DNA of 64,000 nucleotides. Source: Microbacterium lacus (GTDB lineage: Bacteria; Actinomycetota; Actinomycetes; Actinomycetales; Microbacteriaceae). The position numbers were made by a program, and so were the translations under genes. Positions 32,942 through 43,346 of the stretch are shown here, piece by piece. Under the pieces are notes generated by a model. The model ran no database searches, was not told where the DNA came from, and saw only the letters and a program-made list of their open reading frames with translations. The stretch is taken from the NCBI RefSeq assembly GCF_002812805.1, contig NZ_NMUM01000019.1:1-64000 (forward strand), read 5' to 3'. How positions within the stretch are numbered: position 1 is the stretch's first letter; each line of letters opens with the position of its first letter.

Positions 32942-35178
32942 TGAAGTTCACCGATGGTTTCTGGCAGCTACGACCCGGGGTCACGGCCCTGTATGCGCAA
33001 GAGGCCTACGACATCTGGCAGGTCACCGACACCGCGGACGGGGCCGGGTTGCAGATCACGGCGCCGACGGCGGTCATCGCCAAACGCGGCGACGTGCTCA
33101 ACCGGGCCACGCTGACCGTAACGCTCTCGTCGCCGCTCGAGGGCGTCGTGCGGGTGCGGATCGCGCACCACGAGGGCGGTCGCCGCGAGGCGGGCTTCGA
33201 GTTGCCGGGTGCAATCGCGGGCGGTGTGGGCGAAGCATCCGTCACCGAAACGGGCGGATCGTTGACGTCGGGCCCGCTCACCGCGCGGATCACGCAGGGC
33301 GCGCCGTGGTCGCTGTCGTTCGAAGAGGGTGGTCGCCGCCTGACCGGCAGCGGGCACAAGGCGCAGGGCTACGTGCAGCTCGCCCCCGATGCGCAGGTCG
33401 ATTCGGGGATCGTCGGGAACGCCCGTGCCGCGCAGGCACGACCCGCGGCGAACACGTTCGTGCACGAGCAGCTCGACCTGGGCGTGGGCGAACTCATCTA
33501 CGGCCTCGGCGAGCGATTCGGTCCCCTGGTCAAGAATGGCCAGAGCGTTGAGATCTGGAACGCGGATGGCGGGACGTCGAGCGAGCAGGCGTACAAGAGC
33601 GTGCCGTTCTTCCTGTCCAGTCGCGGCTACGGTGTGCTGGTCAACGACCCCGGCCACGTGTCGTTCGAGATCGGGTCCGAGGCGGTCGAGCGCACGCAGT
33701 TCTCGGTCGCGGGCGAGGCGCTCGAGTACTTCGTGATCGCCGGCCCGACGCCGAAGGATGTGCTCGAGCGGTACACCGGCCTGACCGGCCGGCCGCCGGT
33801 CGTGCCGGCGTGGTCGTACGGGCTCTGGCTGTCGACCAGCTTCACGACCGACTACGACGAGGCGACGGTCACGTCGTTCATCGACGAGATGGCGCGGCGC
33901 GAGCTTCCGATCTCGGTCTTCCACTTCGACTGCTTCTGGATGCGCGAGTTCAACTGGTGCGACTTCGAGTGGGATCCCCGGGTGTTCCCGGATCCCGATG
34001 GGATGCTCGATCGGCTGCACGAACGCGACCTGCGCGTGTGCGTGTGGATCAACCCGTACATTGGGCAGCGCTCGCCGTTGTTCGCCGAGGCCGCGGCTGC
34101 GGGCTATCTCGTCCGCCGGGCCGACGGCTCGGTCTGGCAGTGGGACCTCTGGCAGGCCGGAATGGGCCTGGTCGACTTCACCAACCCCGACGCGACCGCC
34201 TGGTTCCAGGGCAAGTTGCGCGCCCTGGTCGACCAGGGTGTCGACTGCTTCAAGACCGACTTCGGCGAGCGAATCCCCGTCGACGTGGTCTGGCACGACG
34301 GTAGCGACCCCGCGCGCATGCACAATCTCTACACGCACCTGTACAACAAGGCCGTGCACGACGTGCTGGTCGACGCCCGCGGCGCCGGCGATGCGGTGCT
34401 GTTCGCGCGCTCGGCGACGGCGGGCGGCCAGACCATGCCCGTACATTGGGGCGGCGACTCGACCTCGACGTTCCCGTCGATGGCCGAGACACTCCGGGGA
34501 GGACTGTCGCTGGCCCTCAGCGGCTTCGCGCACTGGAGTCACGACATCGGCGGGTTCGAGGGGACACCGGATGCCTCGGTCTTCAAGCGGTGGACGGCGT
34601 TCGGCCTGCTCGGCAGCCACAGTCGCTTCCACGGGTCGCAGTCCTATCGTGTGCCGTGGATGTTCGACGACGAGGCCGTCGAGGTCACGCGCGTCTTCAC
34701 CCGCCTGAAGATGCGTCTCATGCCGTACCTGTTCCAGGTCGGAATCGATGCGACGCGCACGGGCGCGCCGATCATGCGTCCCATGGTGCTCGAGTTTCCG
34801 GATGACCCGGGCGCCGCCTACCTCGACCGTCAGTACATGCTCGGGCGCGACATCCTGGTTGCCCCAGTGTTCACCGAGTCGGGTGAGGTCGACTTCTATC
34901 TGCCCGCGGGCACGTGGACGCATCTGCTGACCGGTGAAAAGGTCGAGGGTGGCGGTTGGCGGCGCGAGCGGCATGACTTCCTGAGCCTGCCGATCTATGT
35001 CCGTCCCGGCGCGGTTCTGCCCTGGGGTGCACGGGAGGATCGCCCCGACTACGACTATCTCGACGGACTGACGCTCCGCGTCTTCCCGGGTGGGACCGGT
35101 ACCATCGAGGTAGCGGTCACAACGCCTGACGGGCGCAGAGAGACGTTTTCTGCGGACCGTGCGGAGGTGACCGAATGA
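32941..35178 (+). CDS. yicI: GH31 alpha-xylosidase (YicI-like)
   Basis: 745 aa glycoside hydrolase family 31, hydrolysing alpha-1,6-xylosyl units such as isoprimeverose or the non-reducing xylose of xyloglucan oligosaccharides. The nucleophile is Asp440 in [11 protein letters not shown] and the acid/base is Asp506 in [10 protein letters not shown]. The 66-residue spacing equals that of E. coli YicI, and the KTDFGE form is the alpha-xylosidase variant. Other features: LGERFGP, WLSTSF and [19 protein letters not shown]. No signal peptide, so it is intracellular. Fully coupled to the permease gene (TAATG) and to the GH1 gene (ATGA). Confidence 0.9.
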   Translation: MKFTDGFWQLRPGVTALYAQEAYDIWQVTDTADGAGLQITAPTAVIAKRGDVLNRATLTVTLSSPLEGVVRVRIAHHEGGRREAGFELPGAIAGGVGEASVTETGGSLTSGPLTARITQGAPWSLSFEEGGRRLTGSGHKAQGYVQLAPDAQVDSGIVGNARAAQARPAANTFVHEQLDLGVGELIYGLGERFGPLVKNGQSVEIWNADGGTSSEQAYKSVPFFLSSRGYGVLVNDPGHVSFEIGSEAVERTQFSVAGEALEYFVIAGPTPKDVLERYTGLTGRPPVVPAWSYGLWLSTSFTTDYDEATVTSFIDEMARRELPISVFHFDCFWMREFNWCDFEWDPRVFPDPDGMLDRLHERDLRVCVWINPYIGQRSPLFAEAAAAGYLVRRADGSVWQWDLWQAGMGLVDFTNPDATAWFQGKLRALVDQGVDCFKTDFGERIPVDVVWHDGSDPARMHNLYTHLYNKAVHDVLVDARGAGDAVLFARSATAGGQTMPVHWGGDSTSTFPSMAETLRGGLSLALSGFAHWSHDIGGFEGTPDASVFKRWTAFGLLGSHSRFHGSQSYRVPWMFDDEAVEVTRVFTRLKMRLMPYLFQVGIDATRTGAPIMRPMVLEFPDDPGAAYLDRQYMLGRDILVAPVFTESGEVDFYLPAGTWTHLLTGEKVEGGGWRRERHDFLSLPIYVRPGAVLPWGAREDRPDYDYLDGLTLRVFPGGTGTIEVAVTTPDGRRETFSADRAEVTE

Positions 35179-36620
35179 GCATGCAGGGCAACAGCGACTA
35201 CCGGGATGCGGGGCTCGTCTTCCCAGACGGCTTCACGTTCGGGTCGGCGACGGCGTCGTACCAAGTAGAGGGTGCATTCGACGAGGACGGCCGCGGCCCC
35301 TCGATCTGGGACACCTTCAGCAAGACGCCCGGCAAGGTCTGGAACGGCGACACCGGTGACGTGGCTTGCGATCACTACCACCGTGTGGACTCCGACCTCG
35401 ATCTGATGCAAGACCTGGGGCTCGGGGCGTACCGCTTCTCGATCGCCTGGCCCCGCATCCAGCCCACCGGCACGGGTGCGCCGAACCAGGCGGGGATCGA
35501 CTTCTACTCGCGCCTGGTCGACGGTCTGCTGGAGCGAGACATCCGTCCCGTCGCGACGCTGTACCACTGGGATCTGCCGCAGCCGCTCGAAGATGCGGGC
35601 GGGTGGCCGGTGCGGGCGACGGCGGACGCGTTCGAGCGCTACGCCGAGATCATGGGTGCGGCCCTCGGCGACCGCGTGCACACCTGGACGACTCTCAACG
35701 AGCCGTGGTGCTCGGCCTACCTCGGGTACGGGCAGGGCGGTCACGCACCGGGACGCCACGAACCCGCGGCGGCCCTCGCCGCCGTGCATCACCTGAACCT
35801 CGCCCACGGACGTGCCGTGCAGGCACTCCGCGCGACGTCCACGGGCGATCCGGATTACTCGGTCACCCTCAATTTCCACGTGCTCCGGGGTCTCGAGAAC
35901 AGTCGCGGGGAGGACGCCGCTGACGCGATGCGCCGGATCGATGCCCTTGCAAATCGCGCTTTCACCGGTCCCATGCTCCGCGGGGAATACCCTGACGATC
36001 TGCTCGAAGACACGGCATCCGTGACCGACTGGGCGTTCGTGCAGGACGGCGATCTCGAGCAGATCAACCAGCCGATCGACGTGCTCGGGGTGAACTACTA
36101 CTCCACCGCCACCGTGCGTCTGTGGGACGGCGAGTCGCCCAAGCAGCAAAACGATGGTCACAAGGGCGCGGAGGGCGGAACGGCCTGGCCGGGCAGCAAC
36201 GACATCGTCGAGTTCGTCGAGCAGCCCGGGCCGTACACGACCATGGGTTGGAACATCGCGCCCGAGGGTCTGGAAGAGCTGCTGCTGTCGCTGCGCGAGC
36301 AGTTCCCCGAGCAGGCACTCATGGTCACCGAGAACGGGGCCGCCTTCGACGACGCGGTCGCCGGAGATGGCTCGGTGCCGGACGCCGAGCGCCTGGACTA
36401 CCTGCGCCGTCACTTCACCGCGGCACACCGGGCGATGCAGGCGGGGGTGGACCTGCGTGGTTACTTCGTGTGGTCGCTGATGGACAACTTCGAGTGGGGC
36501 TACGGCTACGCCAAGCGGTTCGGGATCGTCCGCGTCGACTTCGACTCGCTCGAGCGCACCGTCAAGGACAGCGGGCTCTGGTACCGCGATCTCGCACGCA
36601 CCGGAGTTCTTCCTGCCTAG
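35175..36620 (+). CDS. GH1 beta-glucosidase
   Basis: 481 aa family-1 glycosidase cleaving beta-linked glucosides. Acid/base Glu176 in TLNEPW and nucleophile Glu386 in VTENGAAF are both present, along with N-terminal [19 protein letters not shown] and [15 protein letters not shown], and C-terminal [27 protein letters not shown]. No signal peptide. It overlaps the alpha-xylosidase gene by 4 nt. After xylose removal from a xyloglucan oligosaccharide, this enzyme would release glucose, so the two act in turn on the imported sugar. Last gene of the operon. Confidence 0.93.
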   Translation: MSMQGNSDYRDAGLVFPDGFTFGSATASYQVEGAFDEDGRGPSIWDTFSKTPGKVWNGDTGDVACDHYHRVDSDLDLMQDLGLGAYRFSIAWPRIQPTGTGAPNQAGIDFYSRLVDGLLERDIRPVATLYHWDLPQPLEDAGGWPVRATADAFERYAEIMGAALGDRVHTWTTLNEPWCSAYLGYGQGGHAPGRHEPAAALAAVHHLNLAHGRAVQALRATSTGDPDYSVTLNFHVLRGLENSRGEDAADAMRRIDALANRAFTGPMLRGEYPDDLLEDTASVTDWAFVQDGDLEQINQPIDVLGVNYYSTATVRLWDGESPKQQNDGHKGAEGGTAWPGSNDIVEFVEQPGPYTTMGWNIAPEGLEELLLSLREQFPEQALMVTENGAAFDDAVAGDGSVPDAERLDYLRRHFTAAHRAMQAGVDLRGYFVWSLMDNFEWGYGYAKRFGIVRVDFDSLERTVKDSGLWYRDLARTGVLPA

Positions 36621-36683
36621 ACCGATCACGGCATTCAGCGTGCGCCCAGCCTCGACCGCTCGGGGCGGGCGTACGCTGTGCCG

Positions 36684-36983
36684 GTGACTTCGCTGACTTT
36701 CACCCACGAACCGGATGCCTCGCGGTACACGTTGCACGACGGGCCCAACCTCGTGAGCGCCCTCGACTACCGCGATGACGGACGTACCGTCGCACTCACC
36801 CGTGCGTACACGGTGCCCACCTTCCGCGGCCACGGCTATGCCGGCGAGGTCGTCGACCGTGCCGTGACAGAACTCGAGCAGGCCGGGGATCGCAAGGTCC
36901 TGCCGGTGTGCTGGTACGTGGCGGAGTGGTTCGAGGCGCACCCCGAGCGCGCGGGAATCCTCGCCGAGCGCACCCGCGCGTAA
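36684..36983 (+). CDS. GNAT-like acetyltransferase (YjdJ/PF14542 type)
   Basis: 99 aa minimal GCN5-related fold: LTFTHEPDASRYTL, ALDYRDDGRTVALTRAYTVPTFRGHGYAGEVVDRAV (the acetyl-CoA loop as RGHGYAGE) and a C-terminal CWYVAEWFEAHPE. The family is small, widespread and of unknown substrate. TACGCT (36672-36677) lies 6 nt before the GTG at 36684, so that leaderless start is preferred over the GTG at 36678. Confidence 0.8.
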   Translation: MTSLTFTHEPDASRYTLHDGPNLVSALDYRDDGRTVALTRAYTVPTFRGHGYAGEVVDRAVTELEQAGDRKVLPVCWYVAEWFEAHPERAGILAERTRA

Positions 36984-37019
36984 CGGTTCGAGCGCTCGGC
37001 CCACCCCTATGCTGGCCGG

Positions 37020-37442
37020 GTGGATACGGAGCAGGCCTTCATCACCGTCGCGGTCGTCTTCGAGGCGGCCGGCGCCCTCGCGATGATCGTCGGCGCGGTC
37101 ATCGCGATCGTGCTCGGCATCCGCACCCTCGCCCGCGGCGACGGTGGCACGGCGGCCTTCACGACGCTCCGCACGACCTTCGGTGGGGCGATCCTGCTGG
37201 GCCTCGAGGTTCTCGTCGCCGCGGATTTGCTACGCACGATCACGTCTAAGCCCTCGCTCGAGGACGCCGTGATCCTCGGCATCATCGTGCTGATCCGAAC
37301 CATCCTGTCGATCTCGATCCAGATCGAGATCGAGGGTGTGCTGCCGTGGCGGCGCGCGCTGCTCACGAGTGGCGCGGGGGTCGTTGCGGGCGAGGTGGCG
37401 CGGGAGCGAAGGGCGAGCGCCGCCCGAACGCCGCGAGATTGA
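37020..37442 (+). CDS. DUF1622 family membrane protein
   Basis: 140 aa with three membrane segments: VAVVFEAAGALAMIVGAVIAIVLGI, ILLGLEVLVAADLLRTI and LGIIVLIRTILSISIQIEIEG. The last, ending in IEIEG near the inner face, is characteristic of DUF1622. Function unknown. TATGCT (37008-37013) stands 6 nt before the GTG, a clear leaderless arrangement. The C-terminal Arg-rich tail is poorly conserved. Confidence 0.8.
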   Translation: MDTEQAFITVAVVFEAAGALAMIVGAVIAIVLGIRTLARGDGGTAAFTTLRTTFGGAILLGLEVLVAADLLRTITSKPSLEDAVILGIIVLIRTILSISIQIEIEGVLPWRRALLTSGAGVVAGEVARERRASAARTPRD

Positions 37443-37539
37443 CGTAGTCCCGCCCCCGAGGTGCGTCAAGCCCCTTGGCTCGGGCGCGGATCCGGGTGAT
37501 GGTTGTCTCGACCACCCGGCTCGATCAAGAGGAGACCCG

Positions 37540-37761
37540 ATGAGCTCGTCACGCGAGGAACTACCCGAGGGCGTCATCGACGCCGATCCGACGGGCGGGT
37601 GGCAGAGCGGCGACACCGCGAATAAGGACTCCGGAGAGCCGGTCGCACCCGACGCTCCGATCGAGGGTTCCGAGCCCGGCCAGGTGGCCGACCCCGATCT
37701 GAGCGACGATGTAACGGACGAGTCCGTCGAATCCGACGGCGATGACAGGAGCGACTCATGA
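37540..37761 (+). CDS. Small acidic, disordered hypothetical protein
   Basis: 73 aa, not recognised. Very rich in Asp, Glu, Ser, Gly and Pro (VADPDLSDDVTDESVESDGDD near the end), without hydrophobic core, so probably disordered. AGAGGAG lies 6-7 nt before the ATG. The stop overlaps the start of the next gene (ATGA), so the two are made together. Confidence 0.65.
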   Translation: MSSSREELPEGVIDADPTGGWQSGDTANKDSGEPVAPDAPIEGSEPGQVADPDLSDDVTDESVESDGDDRSDS

Positions 37762-38051
37762 CCTCGGGAGAATCCGCGCACGACAACACCCCCACGGAGA
37801 AGGCCACGGCCGAGCGCGACGCCGTCCACGATTCGCCGATCGTCCGGACGGGCGACGTTGTGCAGACCGAGCCCGCGATGGACATGAATGACACGACAAC
37901 GTCCGAAAAGATCGACGGCATCGTCGCCCAGACGCGAGCGGATCACGCCGCCGATGGTCACGACCGCATCATCGCGGTCCTGAAGCAGCGCCTCGATCAG
38001 GCGGGCATCGAGATGTCGGACGACGAGATCGTCCAGCTCGCGAAGGACTGA
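37758..38051 (+). CDS. Small acidic hypothetical protein with C-terminal helical domain
   Basis: 97 aa, not recognised. The first 50 residues are polar and probably disordered. The rest looks like two or three helices (DGHDRIIAVLKQRLDQAGIEMSDDEIVQLAKD). Translationally coupled to the preceding acidic protein. The pair precedes sbcCD, but that operon has its own promoter, so a link is not shown. Confidence 0.65.
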   Translation: MTSGESAHDNTPTEKATAERDAVHDSPIVRTGDVVQTEPAMDMNDTTTSEKIDGIVAQTRADHAADGHDRIIAVLKQRLDQAGIEMSDDEIVQLAKD

Positions 38052-38113
38052 CGCTCGGCGAACCGCGGCCGGGGATCCGGGCCGATGTCGGTGCTCCCGC
38101 ATAGCGTGGGAGC

Positions 38114-39298
38114 ATGCGCATCCTGCACACCTCCGATTGGCACATCGGGCGCTCGTTCCACGGGCACTCGACACTCGCCGCGCTCGCGGTAGTGCTGGAC
38201 GAACTCGTGTCGCAGGTCGCCGAGCGCGACGTCGATCTCGTCGTGGTGGCCGGCGACGTCTTCGACTCCGCAACGCCCGCCGCGGGCTGCTATCCGCTGC
38301 TGACCGACACCCTCGCGGCGATCCGTGCCGCGGGGGCAGAAGTCGTTGTCACGAGCGGCAACCACGACAGCGCCGCGCGGCTCGGCTTCCAGGCGCCGTT
38401 CGTCGCGGCAGCGGGCATCCACATCCTCACCCGATCCGATCGCGTGGGCACTCCGGTGACCCTGCACGACGAGCACGGGCCCGTGCACGTCTACGGCATC
38501 CCGTTCCTCGAGCCCTCGCTCGTTCGTCATGTCTGGCCGGACGTGACGCTGCGGACGCAAGAGCAGACGATGGGGCATGCGATGGGGCTCGTGAACCACG
38601 ATCGGGCCGAGCGCGGGGGCCGCTCGATCGCGATCGCGCATTGCTTCGCCGCGAACGTCGAGGCGACACCGGGGGTCGAGCGTGAGATTCGGCAGGGCAC
38701 GCTCGATGTCGTCCCCCTGTCGACCTTCGACGGCCCCGACTACGTCGCGCTCGGTCACATCCACGGACGCAACGAGCTCTCCGAGCGGGTGCGGTACGCG
38801 GGTGCTCCGCTGCACTACTCCTTCGGCGAGCAGCACAAGCCACGCGGTTCGTGGCTCATCGACCTGGATGCGGAGGGCCTGGCGGCGGTCGAGTGGGTGC
38901 CGCTCACGGTGCCCCGACGCCTCGTCACGATCACCGGGACGCTCGACGAACTGCTGACCGATGCCCGCTTCGAGTCCGAGGCCGACGCCTGGGTGTGCGC
39001 GCAGTACACCGACACGACGCCGCAGCGCGACCCGATGCGGCGGCTGCTCGCGCGTTTCCCGCACTGCGCGACCGTGCAGCATGTCCCGGCTACGGTGCCG
39101 GAGTCGAGCGAGCGCTCGTACTCGGCGCGGGTGCGCGAAGCACGGGACGACGGTGAGTTGATCTCGGCGTTCCTCGCGCACGTGCGGCAGGGCCAGGCCG
39201 CCGATCAGGCCGAGGCCGAGATCCTGGCCGAGGTGATCGTGGAGGGCGCCGACGAGCGCGCTCTCGCCGAGCGCACGGAAGGCGGCGTGCTCGCGTGA
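38114..39298 (+). CDS. sbcD: Exonuclease SbcCD, subunit D (Mre11-like)
   Basis: 394 aa metallophosphoesterase nuclease subunit acting on double-strand ends and hairpins. Phosphoesterase motifs are in order: ILHTSDWHIGRSFHG (I), VVVAGDVFDSATP (II), VVTSGNHDSAARL (III), IAHCFA and YVALGHIHGRNEL (IV/V). A TAGCGT box 6 nt before the ATG suggests a leaderless transcript. The stop overlaps the sbcC GTG start. Length is typical. It works with the next gene in DNA repair and palindrome processing. Confidence 0.95.
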   Translation: MRILHTSDWHIGRSFHGHSTLAALAVVLDELVSQVAERDVDLVVVAGDVFDSATPAAGCYPLLTDTLAAIRAAGAEVVVTSGNHDSAARLGFQAPFVAAAGIHILTRSDRVGTPVTLHDEHGPVHVYGIPFLEPSLVRHVWPDVTLRTQEQTMGHAMGLVNHDRAERGGRSIAIAHCFAANVEATPGVEREIRQGTLDVVPLSTFDGPDYVALGHIHGRNELSERVRYAGAPLHYSFGEQHKPRGSWLIDLDAEGLAAVEWVPLTVPRRLVTITGTLDELLTDARFESEADAWVCAQYTDTTPQRDPMRRLLARFPHCATVQHVPATVPESSERSYSARVREARDDGELISAFLAHVRQGQAADQAEAEILAEVIVEGADERALAERTEGGVLA

Positions 39299-42200
39299 GG
39301 ATGCATCGGCTCGAGATCGAGGGTTTCGGGCCGTTCCTGCGCCCCCAGACCGTCGACTTCGACGCATTCGCCGACGACGGGATCTTCGTCATCTCAGGCC
39401 GGACGGGCGCGGGCAAGTCCAGCATCCTCGACGCGATCTGCTTCGCGCTGTATGGGTCGGTCCCGCGTTACGACACGGGCGAGAAGCGCCTGCGCAGCGA
39501 CCACAGCGGCCCCGACGATTCGACGATCGTCGCCCTGGAATTCAGTGCGGGTGGCGAACGCTGGCGGGTGGAGCGTTCACCGGAGTACGACCGTGCCAAG
39601 CGCAACGGAACGGGAACGACGACGGCCCCGCCGCAGGCGCGATTGTTCATCTGGACGAACGGCGGGTGGGAGGGCCGCGCGGCGCGTCCCCGCGACGTGG
39701 GCGAAGCGCTGCACGAGATCCTTCCGCTCACGCAGGAGCAGTTCCTCCAGGTCATCCTCCTGGCACAGAACCGCTTCGCGCGGTTTCTGCTCGCGACGCA
39801 CGGCGAGCGGCAGGCTCTCCTACGCACCCTCTTCGGTACGCGCCGCTTCGAGGAGTACGAGCACGCGCTCGAGCAGCGCCGCAAGGACTCCGAGGCGCGC
39901 GTCGCCCGCGACGGCGACACCCTCGCCCACCGCCTCGACGACGCCGAGCGGCTGATCGCGGATCACGACCTCCGGGGTGAACTCGGGCGAGAGGATGCCA
40001 AGGGTGGGGCACCCGCGAATACCGCCGTGCGGATCGATGCGGTGCGCCAGGCGGCGCAGCGCGCGGCGTATCGCGCCGATACCGCCGCCCTCGCACAAGA
40101 CGCCGCTCGAGCCGCGCGGGATGCCGCCGAGTCGGCCCTCGCGGATGTTCTCGCTCGACGGGACGTGCAGGAACGCCGCGACCGTGCGCGCCGCAGCGTC
40201 GCGGCTCTCGAGGCGGATATGGCCCGCATCCAGAGCGTGCGCGACGAGCGCGACACCGCGACGCGCGCCGAGCTGGCGCGTGAGGGTATCCGGGCGCTGG
40301 ATCTGGCCCGTGCCGAAGCCGCGCGTGCGAACGACGCGCGCGAAGTCGCGCTTGCGCAGTGGCGGGCCCTGGCTGGCACGGTCGGTACCGACGCCACGCC
40401 ACCAGGGACCACCGAGCTTGCTGCGCGTATCGATGAGGTCAAGCACGCCGTCGGCGGATGGCGGCTCCTGCTCGCGCGCGAAGAGAGCATCGCCGAGCGG
40501 CGCGCCGAGCTCTCGCAGGGCCGAACCGATCTCGCAGCCCTGCAGGCTGCCGTGGACGCCAGCCGTACGGAGCGTGACGTCGTTGTCGCGCGTCGCGATC
40601 GGGTCGACGCCCGACTCATGCAACTCGCGCCCAGCGTCGGGGGCAGAGGCACTGCCGAATCTCGCCTCGCAGACCTCGATGCCCGCTCGGCGGCCGCCGC
40701 GGACGCCGAGCGCCTCGAGAACGAAGCCGCAACGACCGAGCGGAAGGCGCTGACGGCCGATCGGGCGCTTGCTGAGGCATCCGTCGCCCTGGCGGATCTT
40801 CGTGAGCGCCGCCTGCGCGGGCACGCGGGCGAACTCGCCGCCGAACTCGTGCCGGGCGAGCCGTGCGCCGTATGCGGGGGCGTGGACCACCCCGCGCCAG
40901 CCCCACGCGGGGAGGATCCCGTGAGTGCCGACGACATCGAGTCGGCCGAGGCGCGGGTCGTCATCGCCGTCTCGGAGCAGCGTGAGGCATCCGACGCACT
41001 GGCGACCGTCCGGCAGGCGGCGGCGCGAGCGCGGGGGCGAGCGGGGGATCGATCGGCCGAACAGCTCGCCGCCGAGCGGGCTGAGGCTGCGCAGGCGCTC
41101 GCGATCGCCACGAAGGCCGAGCTCGAGGTGACCACGCTCCGCGCGGAACGCGAGGACTGCACGACGACCCTCGAAGCGCTCGACGCGGCGCTCACGGAAG
41201 CAGCGCCGCGCATCGAGTCCCTGGATCGGTCTCTCGTCGTCCTCGATGCGGGCATCGCGTCGGACAACGAGGCTCTGACGGAAGCACGGGGCGGCTTCGC
41301 GTCCGTCGCGGAGCGGATCGCGGACGCGGAGAGCATCGCCGAAGCTGCGGAGCGACTGCGCGATGCCATCACGACGGCCGAGCGCTGCACGAGCGCCGAG
41401 TCCGCCGCGCGGGCGCGAGTCGAGGTCGATCTCGCCTCAGCCGGTTTCGAGTCCGCAGATACCGCCGTCGCGGCGCTCCGGGACGCGGCCGCTCGAGCCC
41501 GCCTCGACGAGACCATCCGCGAGCACGAGACAGCGCTGTCCGCGGCCAAGTCGGTTCTCCTCGACCTCGAGTTGCAGATGCTGCCCGAGGAACCGATCGA
41601 TGCCCGCGCCGCCGAAACCGCGCGCCAGGACACCCGAGAGGCCTGGACCGCCGCGGTACAGAAGACCATCGCGGCCGATCAGATCCGCGACCGCCTGTGG
41701 GAACTCGCCCGGCAGGCCGAGGCGGCCCAGTCGGGTATCGCCGCGGCCCTCGCCGAACACGAGACGATCGAAAGGCTCGCCCACACGGTGGCGGGCAAGG
41801 CGCCGAATACGCACCGGATGAAGCTCGAGACCTTCGTGCTGGCGGCCGAACTCGAAGAGATCGTGCAGGCGGCGAACCTGCGTCTTCACGACATGTCGGA
41901 TGGTCGCTACCGTCTGCTGCACACGGATTCCCTCGCCGCGCGCGGGGCCGCCTCCGGCCTCGGCCTCGACGTGCTGGACGCCTACACGGGGCGCCCGCGC
42001 CCGCCGCACTCGCTCTCCGGCGGAGAGACCTTCCTCGCCTCTCTCGCGCTGGCGCTCGGCCTCGCCGAGGTCGTGACCGGACGCGCCGGGGGAATCGAGC
42101 TCGACACACTGTTCATCGACGAGGGCTTCGGCTCACTCGACGCCGAAACCCTCGACACGGCCATGCGGACGCTCGACGAACTACGACAGGGCGGCCGGAC

Positions 42201-42318
42201 GGTCGGAGTCATCAGCCACGTCGAGGCGATGAAGGATCAGATCCCCGCGCAGCTGCTCGTCGCCGTCGCAGAAGACGGCTCGAGCGAGGTCGCTGCCCAC
42301 GCCATCATGCCCGTCTGA
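39295..42318 (+). CDS. sbcC: Exonuclease SbcCD, subunit C (Rad50-like)
   Basis: 1007 aa SMC-like ATPase. N-terminal LEIEGFGPFLRPQTVDFD and Walker A SGRTGAGKSSILDAI; two long coiled-coil arms; a zinc hook at residues 524-527 (PCAVC in a GEPCAVCGGVDH context); C-terminal signature PPHSLSGGETFLASLALALGLAEVV and Walker B TLFIDEGFGSLD. It forms the M2R2-type complex with SbcD. The GTG at 39295 overlaps the sbcD stop; an ATG two codons later (39301) is an alternative. The long open frames on the opposite strand here are Ala/Arg-rich shadows. Confidence 0.95.
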   Translation: MRMHRLEIEGFGPFLRPQTVDFDAFADDGIFVISGRTGAGKSSILDAICFALYGSVPRYDTGEKRLRSDHSGPDDSTIVALEFSAGGERWRVERSPEYDRAKRNGTGTTTAPPQARLFIWTNGGWEGRAARPRDVGEALHEILPLTQEQFLQVILLAQNRFARFLLATHGERQALLRTLFGTRRFEEYEHALEQRRKDSEARVARDGDTLAHRLDDAERLIADHDLRGELGREDAKGGAPANTAVRIDAVRQAAQRAAYRADTAALAQDAARAARDAAESALADVLARRDVQERRDRARRSVAALEADMARIQSVRDERDTATRAELAREGIRALDLARAEAARANDAREVALAQWRALAGTVGTDATPPGTTELAARIDEVKHAVGGWRLLLAREESIAERRAELSQGRTDLAALQAAVDASRTERDVVVARRDRVDARLMQLAPSVGGRGTAESRLADLDARSAAAADAERLENEAATTERKALTADRALAEASVALADLRERRLRGHAGELAAELVPGEPCAVCGGVDHPAPAPRGEDPVSADDIESAEARVVIAVSEQREASDALATVRQAAARARGRAGDRSAEQLAAERAEAAQALAIATKAELEVTTLRAEREDCTTTLEALDAALTEAAPRIESLDRSLVVLDAGIASDNEALTEARGGFASVAERIADAESIAEAAERLRDAITTAERCTSAESAARARVEVDLASAGFESADTAVAALRDAAARARLDETIREHETALSAAKSVLLDLELQMLPEEPIDARAAETARQDTREAWTAAVQKTIAADQIRDRLWELARQAEAAQSGIAAALAEHETIERLAHTVAGKAPNTHRMKLETFVLAAELEEIVQAANLRLHDMSDGRYRLLHTDSLAARGAASGLGLDVLDAYTGRPRPPHSLSGGETFLASLALALGLAEVVTGRAGGIELDTLFIDEGFGSLDAETLDTAMRTLDELRQGGRTVGVISHVEAMKDQIPAQLLVAVAEDGSSEVAAHAIMPV

Positions 42319-42319
42319 T

Positions 42320-43273
42320 TCAGGCGGGCGACCAGGTCGAGACGCGGCCCAGCTCGTCGAGCTCAGCAGCGGACAGCTCCAGCGTGCCGGCGGCGAGCAG
42401 GTCGGCGACCTGGTCCGCCCGGGAGGCACTCGCGATCGGCGCAGCGACCGTCGGTTGGGCGCGCAGCCACGCGAGCGCGGTCGTGGCGATCGATGCACCG
42501 TGCGCGGCGCCGATCGACTCGAGCGCATCGACGATCGCCAGGCCCTCCGGTGTGGCGTACTTCGCGGCACCCTTCGCCCGCGGCGAGGTGTCCGCCGCAT
42601 CCGGAACATCGGCCGAACGGTACTTGCCCGTCAGGAAGCCGCTCGCCAGCGCGTAATAGGGCACGAGGCCCAGGCCGAACTCTTCCGCGACCGGGACGAT
42701 GCTCTCTTCCACGGTATTGCGGTGCACGAGGTTGTAGTGCGGCTGCACGGCCACCGGGAGGGCAGAGCCCGCGGCGCTCGCGTAGCCGACCCACTCGCGG
42801 ATGCGGTCGGCTGAGTAGTTCGAAACCGCGGTGTGACGAACCAGCCCGTCCGTCACGAGGTCGCCGAAAGCGGCCACGGTCTCTTCGAGGGGCACGGTCT
42901 CGTCGTCGTAGTGCGCGTAGTACAGGTCGATCGTGTCCACCCCGAGGCGCTTCAGCGACGCCTCCGCAGCGGCGCGGACGTTCTTCGGCGCGAGCCCGCG
43001 GAAGTCGGGGTGCTGGCTGACCTTCGTCGCGATGATGACGTTCGCCGGGCGCCTGGCGGCGAGCCATTCACCGATGATGCGCTCGCTGTCGCCACCCGTG
43101 TTTCCCGGAACCCACGCGCTGTACGAATCGGCGGTGTCGATGAAGTTGCCGCCTCCGCCGTGGAACGCGTCGAGGATGCGGAAGGATTCGTCCCGATCCG
43201 CCGTCCACCCGAAGACATTGGCGCCGAGGCAGAGGGGGAAGACATCGAGATCACTGCGGCCGATACGGGTCAT
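42320..43273 (-). CDS. Aldo/keto reductase (AKR, class with NADPH barrel)
   Basis: 317 aa. Motifs are RIGRSDLDVFPLCLGANVFGW; DTADSYSAW with the catalytic Asp/Tyr; IATKVSQHPDFRG with Lys; TIDLYYAHYDDETVPLEETV; AVSNYSADRI; VQPHYNLVHR; GLVPYYALASGFLTGKY. This is the YajO/Tas-like branch that reduces ketones and aldehydes. AGGAG lies 4 nt before the ATG. It converges on sbcC with a 1-nt gap and stands alone. Substrate not predictable. Confidence 0.88.
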   Translation of the reverse strand: MTRIGRSDLDVFPLCLGANVFGWTADRDESFRILDAFHGGGGNFIDTADSYSAWVPGNTGGDSERIIGEWLAARRPANVIIATKVSQHPDFRGLAPKNVRAAAEASLKRLGVDTIDLYYAHYDDETVPLEETVAAFGDLVTDGLVRHTAVSNYSADRIREWVGYASAAGSALPVAVQPHYNLVHRNTVEESIVPVAEEFGLGLVPYYALASGFLTGKYRSADVPDAADTSPRAKGAAKYATPEGLAIVDALESIGAAHGASIATTALAWLRAQPTVAAPIASASRADQVADLLAAGTLELSAAELDELGRVSTWSPA

Positions 43274-43346
43274 GCTGCTCCTTGCTCGAGAGATCGGCGA
43301 CCCGGATGCTGCGCGGGAGCGCCGTCGATCAGCCTAGGCTGGAGGA

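Noticed and set aside
36678-36983. GTG at 36678 as start of the GNAT-like gene
   Set aside because: It directly abuts the TACGCT -10 hexamer, leaving no room for a transcription start; the GTG at 36684 has the normal 6-nt gap.
39963-41669. 568-aa Ser/Ala/Arg-rich minus-strand frame inside sbcC
   Set aside because: Composition is the mirror of the Ala/Glu/Arg coiled coil of SbcC; no start signal or family resemblance.
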